64,000 bases of DNA from Paraphysomonas bandaiensis (Eukaryota; Chrysophyceae): the NCBI GenBank assembly GCA_965644295.1, contig CBFFRP010000296.1:1-64000 (forward strand), given 5' to 3'. Below, piece after piece: positions 24,401-33,086 of the stretch; within the stretch, counting starts at the first letter, position 1; every line of letters begins with the position of its first letter. The notes beneath the pieces were generated by a model. The model ran no database searches. It saw only the letters and a program-made list of their open reading frames with translations, and had not been told where the DNA came from. The position numbers were made by a program, and so were the translations under genes.

Positions 24401-25993
24401 TGTAAAGCTCTTCATTTCAGTGGGCACGGACATCCTCACTGCTTAAATTTCGAGGATGGGCGCTCTGGACTACAGTTCGTAACGGTGGAACAGTTGCGGG
24501 ACCTTTGTCAGGCTGGGGGGCTCAAGCTTGAATTCGTGTTTGTATCTGCGTGTTACAGCCGTCGTGCTGCAGAGGCATTCGCTGATGCAGGCGTCCCACA
24601 TGTGGTATGTGTGCATATAGATGCGCAACTGCTTGATGCTGCAGCTATGGCTTTTACTCGAGCATTTTATCTGGCACTAATTTTTGGAGAGACTGTAAAG
24701 CATGCATTTGACATCGGCACACAAGCGGTCTCAGCCTCTCCTTATGTGCCCAACAGCTCCTTGGAACGAAGCAAGTTCATGCTGCTACCTGAAGGGGATC
24801 CTCATGATACCCCTGTGTTTACAGCCAAGGCGATCCGTCGTTGGCCGTCATCTAAATCTTCATTACGTGGTCTAACATGTGATCTCGTTGATACATCATA
24901 TCTTCCGCAACCGCCAGAAGATTTTGAAGGAAGGGAAGTGGACATGCATCATACCATCAAGTTCCTTCTCAATCGACGGCTGGTTACAGTTGTAGGAGAG
25001 GCTGGGGTCGGAAAGAGTGCTGTAGTGGTAGCTGTATGTTCATACATTTCGGAGAGACGATATTTTGATGACGGAATTGTATATGTGCGCCTGCAGGGTG
25101 TGGCAACATATGAGGGAATGCTGGCACAACTCGGAAGAGCAATATCGAACGGCCCGCCACGTCTTGCTCGAAGGTTCACCGCATCTATGAGAACTTATCA
25201 CGACACTAAACATTTACCATTGAATAAATCTCCTGATGGTGTCTATGGGAGTGAAGAAGACCCTATACGAGAGCAAGAGGAAAAGCTTTTGCATTGTCTT
25301 GGGCCACTGAAGGCGCTGATTGTCATGGATCATATTAATGACCTTTTGTCATCTACCGGAGGAGATACTAGCACTGATTTAAAAATGTTTTTGTCGCGTA
25401 TATTTGATCGATGTCGTCATATGAAGGTACTTTCATCCTGCACTATATCGTTGAAGTTGCTTACACCGCTATGTATTTAAGGTGTTAACGACCAGCACAG
25501 ACCCCATCGGTCTAGGACATGGGTTTGGTGTTGTCGAGAATTGTGTTTCTGTTGGCACGTTATCTTTGCGAAGCTCATTGCGTTTATTCGCCCGCTTATC
25601 GCCGTGTTTGGCCACTGGAGCGGAAAAACTAAAATTTGTGAGATCATTGCTAATTCCGGACCAAGCAGAAGTAACTTTGGAGAGCCGAGAGGTGGTGTTA
25701 ATTTTCTTTTCCAAAGCTTCCATTGATCATTGTCTATTATGCAGGTGAGTTCCGCTGCAGCCCAAATTCTTTACATGCTTGGTGGAGGCCACCCAGGGAA
25801 AATTGTCAAAATAGCTTGTGAAACGAATAAGCAGAATGTACTAGCGATGCTGCAGAAAGGAGAAAAGATTATCCACGGGAGGAACCGCTCGACCGCAGAA
25901 GACGCTACGTCCCGTACTCGAGCACAATACCCGGTTGATAACGGGGGGCAGTCGGATCGACATGATAGTAATGGTAATCTCAGAGAGCTGTGA
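15498..25993 (+). CDS. Giant SPRY-ARM-LRR-CHAT-STAND (NLR-like) protein, about 13 exons
   Basis: Predicted protein of roughly 3,200 residues. Secure exons: 15498-17138, 17329-17553, 17658-about 17885, 18183-18470, 18540-about 18786, about 18875-19695, 19775-20467, 20523-20971, 21028-25426, 25482-25691, 25745-25993; joins between 17850 and 18185 and near 18790-18875 are uncertain. Order of regions: SPRY domain (15849-16290; YYWETEVL, GSIAYH, GCGWEVG..GNVFFTCNG, NFG); Pro/Ser-rich linker; armadillo/HEAT-like helical repeats to about 21.9 kb; LRRs (23070-23560; LKYLDLSDNRLS, LRMLNLSYNRFS); linker; CHAT caspase-like domain with HFSGHGH (His codon 24425) and FVSACYS (Cys codon 24551); then a P-loop ATPase with Walker A GEAGVGKS (about 24995-25020), Walker B LIVMDHI and KVLTTSTDP, the STAND/NB-ARC 'TSR' equivalent. 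Role by analogy: a nucleotide-switched sensor that activates a protease. It ends soon after the ATPase, with no TPR or WD tail. Confidence 0.85.
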
Positions 25994-27315
25994 GACAATA
26001 GGCGAACCACCAAATTTGTTTATATGCACTGGTGTGTAAATTTTGAATTCACGTATTGATGCGAGAAATGGTTATACTCAGTTTTTGTGTCTGAGGTGTA
26101 GTACATACGTGAACGAATGATTGTTATAGTTGTGATTCCTGAGTGTCTATGTTCGTGTATCAAGGAATGCTGAGGAACACAAGGGTAAAATATTAAGGGT
26201 TTCAGAATCCATGCGGCTCTTATCAACTGTTTCCTGTGTTACGTATTATTAGGTGTTGCAGTGAGATCTCATGACATGAATCCCGTAGGTGATAAACAAC
26301 AGAAATACTCCCTCACTGTTTCTATTCTCGATTTCTACGCATTTTACCTGCTATCCAAAAATGTCATTGTTATCAACTAAACCTTTAAACTTACTCCACA
26401 TATTTATATTTAACCACAGGGAGCTATAATTGCATAATAGCTACAATAAACGTACTCCTACCACAGAAATAGCAACTGCGAGGTATATAAATTCGTACCT
26501 AAGTGTGTCGATGATGAATGTGAATAATTATAGTCGTCCGAGGCTGCTTGTTGTCATTGGCATCATCATATTTATGTTAATCACGCTTAACCCCTGCTAG
26601 TGCAACTGACTCGAATACTGTGTGTATGATATAAGACACACAATTCTGAGAAGCACGATGTGACTTAATCCTGAAAGGGATGGTGGCCCCTGCTCCAAAT
26701 CATCTGCAATATTAGATGTAGCATATTATGAAGTAGCCCTCCAGTAATATTATTGAAGTATAGTTTTGAAATCTTGGTGACAGATCGCTTGTATTGATCT
26801 TCTACAGCCGAAGAATGGAATATATCGTGGAATGTTTGACAATCTGTGCTTGAAAAACTTGATATTTCAATAACATATTTTATTAAGACAAAATTACTAT
26901 TGGGTACGTAAACATTTAGATTCGGATGGACCATTCAACACTGTTATTATGCTGGAACAGACGATCGGGCTGCAGACATATATTAGCAAAATTATTGTAT
27001 GGTGTGATAATATACATGAGAAGCATAGAGAAAGATGCCAGGGCGAGGATCAGAAACAGTCGGTTGAGAGGTCCTCAGAGAAGATTCGTATAAACAACGT
27101 AGAGGATCATAGTTTCCAAAGTAGCCCGCAATGTTGTTTTTTTAATAAGCAACATCCGAAGGGGGGATCACCTAATACCTTTCATGTGATGCCTTTCAAA
27201 CGGCTAGTGGCTGCCCACTTAAGCTCTCCAGGTAGAACTTTAAGCTGCAAACTGTTTATCCAGCTAAACCAATTCCCACCACAAAAAAAGGTTTACTAAC
27301 CTTGCCATAATTAAT
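25994..27315. other. Intergenic, no gene recognised
   Basis: AT-rich sequence 3' of the giant gene. One 116-codon plus-strand frame at 26949-27299 and an 89-codon minus-strand frame at 26665-26934 have no features I recognise and may be decayed retroelement interior, given the gag-like relic that follows. Confidence 0.45.
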
Positions 27316-27640
27316 TCACTTGCTTACAATTAACTCTTTTTTCGGAGTTATGGTATTGAAGCATATCCTTCTCACTGAAGTATTGGTCGACGATTTCGTG
27401 TGCTTCTGCCACTGGTTGGACAGCCCCGAAGATTGAGCTGACACAAGTGTTTCAAACCACTTTTCGAGATCTTCCTTGTGTTTGTTTAGAATGGCAGTCA
27501 ATGTATTACTGGCGGGCCTCACTGGTGGTTCCTCGAGTCCTAAAAATGGTTTCGATTATTTCTCATGATGAGTCATACTTTGAGTTTCTTTGTCCAATTG
27601 ATCACACCAAACTAATAGAATTTCGAAAGCTGCTTCTAGT
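27316..27640 (-). mobile_element. Retroelement relic shared with 63.4 kb (gag-like)
   Basis: This stretch is clearly homologous, in the same orientation, to 63390-63620: both contain ATCCTTCT...TTGGTCGACGAT, GAAGATTGA and GGGCCT.ACYGG.. GGT TCCTC.AGTCCTAAA in the same order. The minus-strand frame reads as helical, Trp-containing sequence (DLEKWFETLVSAQSSGLSNQW) with stop codons at its edges. At 63 kb it lies on the gag side of a copia relic, hence the guess. Confidence 0.5.
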
Positions 27641-27841
27641 CTAAACTACTACCCGCTACCACCATACTAACATTTGACATTTTGGATGATAGAAATTAAT
27701 CTACTAAATCTTCAAACTTACTTTATATACGGAATTGTGATCAACATCTCTCATCTTTCATTGTCGTTCACTAAGTTTATATTCTCACAACTACCTACTA
27801 TCGATACTTTATCGGATCATAAATAGAGACCATCATATATA

Positions 27842-28218
27842 TCCCTCAACAAGTCGGACTCACAACTTCTCGTGGTGTTCTGGGGGATAAATACCGGAGA
27901 TATTTCTCCAAGAATCTAACGTGAGCCGCATATATATAGAGTCAGCAGATATTGTTCTGCCCACTCGAAGCCTAATGCTGGTGTCACTTGTGAGTAGACG
28001 TCTTTGAATCCTCTGACGAATAAACAGGCATCCCGAAAAAGGCCTACCTCAAGGACATCCGGGAATGGGCCCACCTCAAGGGTAACCGATGTATTGTGGA
28101 CTGCCTACTGAAGTCAAGCATCCGGGAATGGGCCCACCTTAAGGACTCAAAACTTTTGAAGTTAGCAGATGTCAGTTATATCAACATTGTGCTTGCTCAC
28201 TGTGTTCGCTTTGAGTGA
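27842..28218 (+). mobile_element. Copia pol tail plus LTR, family 1
   Basis: 27842-27921 matches the last codons of the copia pol relic at 12.1 kb (CCCTCAACAA..GTCG, TTCTCGTGGTGTTCTG, GATAAATACCGGAG), and 27922-28218 is the LTR. Hence this is the 3' end of a former plus-strand element. The LTR carries three 27-base units at 28029-28055, 28056-28082 and 28119-28145. Confidence 0.68.
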
Positions 28219-28224
28219 CAGAGC

Positions 28225-28909
28225 GAAAGTGGTTGCACCTTGGTGCTCGCGGTGAAGCACAAGCAGCTTTCGTTGCGTTTAATAGTAGGATATCAGACTA
28301 AAGCACAAGCTAGTTAACTAAATTTAAATGCTACATTAGTTCTGACTCTTAAACGCCTATTGCCAATAAGAAAACATTTACTATGACTATCTTATGTAGT
28401 CAGTATATTTAGTTTGTCTAAAAACTATCTCACAGTTTACCGTTAGATTTTATGGAATACTGTCTCTGACAACTGTTTTATTAAAAAAGAAACGGTTATA
28501 ATTTAAAAATTTTAAAAGACAGCTTTTAATAAATTACAGATAAGCTGAACTCAACATGTTTGATATTTCAAGAGATGATATCGATGTCATCTGACTGATA
28601 AGTTGATCACTACTTGTGATATCACACGCTTGTGACATAAACGAAGAAGGTTACCAGTATCAGTTGGTCGTGTAATAGCAGCACTGTATCACTTCTGGGC
28701 TTGATTGTCAATACATTAGATAAGTAGTGAATGTCTGATTATTTAGCAATAGGCGTTGAGACCTTGCATCAATTAGTGGCTAGAAGAATGCTAGTCATAC
28801 TAGTTAGACCACTACCCGTAACTAATCAATACAAACTCTTTTATCCTACTATTTAACGCTACGAAAGCTGCTTGTGCGTCGCCGCAAGCACCAAGGTGCA
28901 ACCACTTCC
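28225..28909. mobile_element. MITE with long terminal inverted repeats (full copy)
   Basis: A 685-base element. The left end (28225 onward, GAAAGTGGTTGCACCTTGG) is matched in reverse complement by the right end (ending 28909, GGAAGTGGTTGCACC on the other strand). The inverted arms extend about 170-185 bases and share TAGTAGGATA and GCAATAGGCGTT. Each tip contains the palindrome GCACCTTGGTGC or GCACCAAGGTGC. It has no coding capacity. Related copies: 30597-31099 (truncated), 36511-36700, 41466-41600 and 53644-53790. It sits a few bases after the LTR end. Confidence 0.75.
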
Positions 28910-28957
28910 GTTCTTTTTGTGTGATATGAAATTCGTCTTTATCGTGTGTCCGTGGAC

Positions 28958-30286
28958 TCACCGGCGCTTTTGATCTGGGGGTCTCCCTTTGGGATGGGTC
29001 TCCATTGGTTTTGGAGGGGGCTCAGCATTCTGAATTAGGGTCCTGAGTGCACCTAGTTCCAGATGTGTGGGTTGGGAGTGGTGGGGATTGTTGGGAGGAG
29101 GAGTTGGGTTTGTAGTCTGTGTTACTGTGCTCCTGTGGGGCCGCGGGTGTAGATAGAGTTGTCGAAGCCGTCGGCGTTGTGGAGGTCTGGGCAGTCCAGT
29201 GCTCTGTCGGGTAGGACCTGTGAGGTGTGCACGTGTGTCTGGAGTCGGATACGCTGTGGGGGGTCTTCGTTGGACCCCTAGTAGTCGAAGGACTCTCGGA
29301 CGTTGTCTTGACTGACTGCGTTTCGGACGGGGTCTCGGGAGTAGCCTGGGCGGCCTTTTGGACATGGTGATATAGCGACAACCGCGATCCTGTAACATAA
29401 GCTTCGCTGCAGTGTAAAGCGGTTGCAGGAGATTAATAACCACTGTTTCTAGGTTCCGTAGACTGTGAGCCGTCAGGTGGTTGTGTATGTCATCTCCGAA
29501 GACCGTTTCCAGTTGGGCTGCTGTGATGGTTCCAGTCCAGTATCTCTCGACCTGTGGGATGGAGGGATTCCAGGCTCTGCTGGAGAGTCTCCGTAGTGCA
29601 GATGTGATCCAGTTGGGTAAGGTCTGAGTTCTCTGTATTTCGTGTAGCACATTTTTATGCGATTGAAATGCAGTTTCCCTTATTTGGGTGATGGATTCAT
29701 GTGTGCAGTCGAGGCACATATGTTTTAGGGAATCTAGTCGAAACCCGCAGTCAGAGCATGCGGCTTTGGTCAGGTCAAGCCCCTGTTTGGTTTTGGCCCG
29801 GTTCCTCCCTATGCAGAAAGATTTGTCCCATGTCAGTGCCGTGTTGAGAATTCTTTGGCGTAGATTTGAGCTGAGTTTGTCTTTGGATGCACTGCCATCC
29901 GCTTGAGCTAGTTTGCGCGGGAGGTGTACTCCGCTATTGGTCCAGTAGCCAGGCGCTCGATCAGGATTGTTTCCGTAGCGTTGATCTCTGGTTGAAGTGT
30001 AGTTCTCAAGTGTCCTTAGGTCGCAGAGATCTTGGAAATCAGTAAGGAGTGGGCTAGAGTAGTATGGCCGTCTTGTACTGTGCAAACGCCAGTGCCATAA
30101 TCCAGCGGTTAGTAAGCGTTCAATGGCACTGTCAATCGCAATTGTACAGACAGTGTAGTTATTTTTTCCAAGGATGCGATCGACTTCATGCCAGTCTTCA
30201 CCCGCGACTGCGTCCGCAATATAGATGCCCTTGTCCTCAAACGTCCACTCCGTTTCATCTGTGGTACGTCGTTCGGGATGGGACCT
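28958..30286 (-). pseudogene. Retroelement-like ORF, non-LTR type C-terminus, 5' truncated
   Basis: One open minus-strand frame of about 440 codons; formally it starts at 30340, but its first 18 codons come from the duplicated LTR block, so the element is cut at 30287. It contains EWTFEDKGIYIADAVAGEDW, a helical stretch and a zinc-finger-like CSDCGFRLDSLKHMCLDC (C195, C198, H207, C209, C212 from that Met), the arrangement seen after the reverse transcriptase of many LINE-type elements. The last 110 codons overlap a second open frame (29022-29381) rich in Thr, Ser and Pro. No reverse transcriptase core is present here. Family assignment is tentative. Confidence 0.5.
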
Positions 30287-31099
30287 AGAATCTAACGTGA
30301 GCCGCATATATATAGAGTCAGCAGATATTGTTCTGCCCACTCGAAGCCTAATGCTGGTGTCACTTGTGAGTAGACGTCTTTGAATCCTCTGACGAATAAA
30401 CAGGCATCCCGAAAAAGGCCTACCTCAAGGACATCCGGGAATGGGCCCACCTCAAGGGTAACCGATGTATTGTGGACTGCCTACTGAAGTCAAGCATCCG
30501 GGAATGGGCCCACCTTAAGGACTCAAAACTTTTGAAGTTAGCAGATGTCAGTTATATCAACATTGTGCTTGCTCACTGTGTTCGCTTTGAGTGACAGAGC
30601 GAAAGTGGTTGCACCTTGGTGCTCGCGGTGAAGCACAAGCAGCTTTCGTTGCGTTTAATAGTAGGATATCAGACTAAAGCACAAGCTAGTTAACTAAATT
30701 TAAATGCTACATTAGTTCTGACTCTTAAACGCCTATTGCCAATAAGAAAACATTTACTATGACTATCTTATGTAGTCAGTATATTTAGTTTGTCTAAAAA
30801 CTATCTCACAGTTTACCGTTAGATTTTATGGAATACTGTCTCTGACAACTGTTTTATTAAAAAAGAAACGGTTATAATTTAAAAATTTTAAAAGACAGCT
30901 TTTAATAAATTACAGATAAGCTGAACTCAACATGTTTGATATTTCAAGAGATGATATCGATGTCATCTGACTGATAAGTTGATCACTACTTGTGATATCA
31001 CACGCTTGTGACATAAACGAAGAAGGTTACCAGTATCAGTTGGTCGTGTAATAGCAGCACTGTATCACTTCTGGGCTTGATTGTCAATACATTAGATAA
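30287..31099 (+). repeat. 813-base direct duplicate of 27911-28723
   Basis: Contains the end of copia pol, LTR family 1 (30298-30592) and the left three quarters of the MITE. In all stretches I compared it is the same as 27911-28723, at a constant offset of 2,376 bases. It ends at TTAGATAA, where LTR family 2 takes over. Confidence 0.85.
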
Positions 31100-31104
31100 T
31101 AAAA

Positions 31105-31757
31105 TGTTGAGTTCTGCAGCATATGGCAATATATATTGTGCAATTCAACAGTGTGCAATAGTTGAAATCAATTATAGGTGTAACGGGTGAATATACTTAC
31201 AAATATAGCAAATTCAGTTACTGATGTGTAATTAATTGTGATATGGGAGTAGCTGGTGAAACATATGAAAACAGATGTTTCTGAAAACAGATTATTGAGT
31301 TTTGCTGTAATTCGAAGGCATTTGAATTGTGACCGTTACTCGAAGAATACAGTATTGGTTAACTGTATGATGAGAACAAATGTTATGATAGCAATCGTTG
31401 TAGTAAAGCTAAAATATATTGATCGTATAAGATCGTATGAAAATGATTGGTAGTTGAGACTACATGAATTTGGCGAATGGCAATGAATGGTATAAGTGAT
31501 ATTGATTATAATCTAAGCATTGGATGTGTATCAAGTTTGTTATTTAAGATTAGAACATCCGTAAAATATAATCTTAACACAGATGTTTACCAAATTTTAT
31601 ACAAGTATGTTGTGAAGTGTTGTGATTCATAATTATAACTCTTTCTTTAAAGTACGTTGTGTGCAGAAAAGCAAGGTTAATGTTTATGTGTAGAGCAAGG
31701 TTACTTAAGTGAAATGTCCAATTCTAACTTAAAGCACTGCCTCAGAGTATTTCAACA
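31105..31757 (+). mobile_element. Probable solo LTR, family 2
   Basis: Starts TGTTGA and ends TCAACA, the inverted-tip pattern of copia LTRs, about 653 bases. Partial copies lie at 11140-11400 (reversed), 13610-13796, 42090-42345 and 61560-61970 (reversed). No clear target-site duplication is visible. It truncates the duplicated MITE on its left. Confidence 0.5.
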
Positions 31758-32306
31758 CTTTTACTCAATGTATAAACAGGTTTATTGATCGTTTACCTTT
31801 ATCAATACTTATTTATTACCTATTCGATAGGCTCAAACTTTCTCTGTAAAATGCAACTCATAAACATGATTGCTGCGTTGATATATTTCCTCTCATGTAG
31901 TCATATATAGGATAACAATAGATTTAACCTATATGAAAGTAAAATGTTTATACAATGCGTACAGTACGAGCACACTTTATTCAAACACATTTAACATGCC
32001 TTGAAGGTTGTGTAGCAAGCTATTTCTCTCCCATAGAAAATAGAAAAGGCTTGTATAAATTTATCGGACATAAATTTGACGTATAAAATTTTAAATGATA
32101 AGCAGAAAGTAGAGTAAAGATATATCAATTAAGCAAACTACTATTTTCAACGCAAATAGTGCAGCATCTTATGGTCAATTCTTACAGTAACCTTAAGAAT
32201 ATAATGCTGAAACGACACCGTAAATTAAACAGCAACTTTAATTTAGATCGCGATTAGTTATGCGAATACAGTATTATAATATATGCATAAGGTACAATAA
32301 AGAGAA
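31758..32306. other. AT-rich intergenic, nothing seen
   Basis: No coding potential or repeat that I could match elsewhere in the window. Confidence 0.55.
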
Positions 32307-32762
32307 TTATGCTTTCGAATGAAGATATAGAAGAAAGGTAGAAGGAAGCGACTCGCGTCGCGAAACACTCTTGGATATCATTCGGTTTTTACGCACTTGG
32401 ATTGCCCATTCTTCATGACAAGCTAGATCTCTTGTAGCAGATGTCGGGGAAGAAATTAAAGGAAGACTTGAAAAAGATTTACTCTCAATCTCATCATGAA
32501 ATAAACACTGCGACTCCCCCCTTCTCAGTTTATTCTCAGGACATTTCTCTAATTCAGCGATTAGGTTTATGTTATCCCTGTGATCGGGAGCACGAGGAGA
32601 AGGAGGGGAACAGTCAGATGATTCGGATGATGAGGGTCTCTCCTCATAGCGAATAACAGTCGGACTGAGGTCGAATCGCACAGACCTCTTCTCTCTTCTC
32701 TCGTCACTGTAAAGGTGAACCCTATCAGGAGGAATCAGACTGAGAGAGGAAAAATCTATCAT
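32307..32762 (-). CDS. Orphan 151-residue protein with RVxF-type PP1-docking motif
   Basis: Single-exon frame with an in-frame TAA eight codons upstream of the first Met, so the start is well defined. Composition is strongly biased to charged and Ser residues and unlike the surrounding AT-rich DNA. Residues 25-30 read KRSVRF, matching the protein phosphatase 1 docking consensus (R/K)x(V/I)xF, followed by SPTVIRYEERPSSSESSDCSPPSP. In PP1 regulators of the PPP1R15 type an RVxF site is likewise followed by a V.xxY/F-like strand. The C-terminus has RRES, a possible basophilic kinase site. No family is assigned; it could be a regulatory protein or a terminal exon of a spliced gene. Confidence 0.45.
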   Translation of the reverse strand: MIDFSSLSLIPPDRVHLYSDERREKRSVRFDLSPTVIRYEERPSSSESSDCSPPSPRAPDHRDNINLIAELEKCPENKLRRGESQCLFHDEIESKSFSSLPLISSPTSATRDLACHEEWAIQVRKNRMISKSVSRRESLPSTFLLYLHSKA

Positions 32763-33086
32763 ATCACTCTCTCTCTCTGCCTTATCTGCTACTCAACATA
32801 TCTGATGACGGGTATGCTCTCTACGCATGCATGTAAAGTATGGAGTGTGTTGTGCAGGCAGGTCAACAGGCAGGTCTGTTGAAGTGCGTCGGGTGAGGAA
32901 TACACGAATGAGAAATGCGTGTGTGGGTACTCGGGTCTGATATACTGCGTATACTTCATACTACACTTTCGAGGTTCCACCAGAGTATACAACGGAATAC
33001 CAAAGTATACTGGCGTAGTTCTTCCAGCTCACTGTTAGAAGGAGTGCTTGTTAAACTAGTTGATAGTTCTACAGTGATAGAAATAC

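Noticed and set aside
25482-25726. Alternative plus and minus frames opposite the ATPase exon
   Set aside because: Only the frame starting VLTTSTDPIG continues the P-loop domain and joins in phase to flanking exons.
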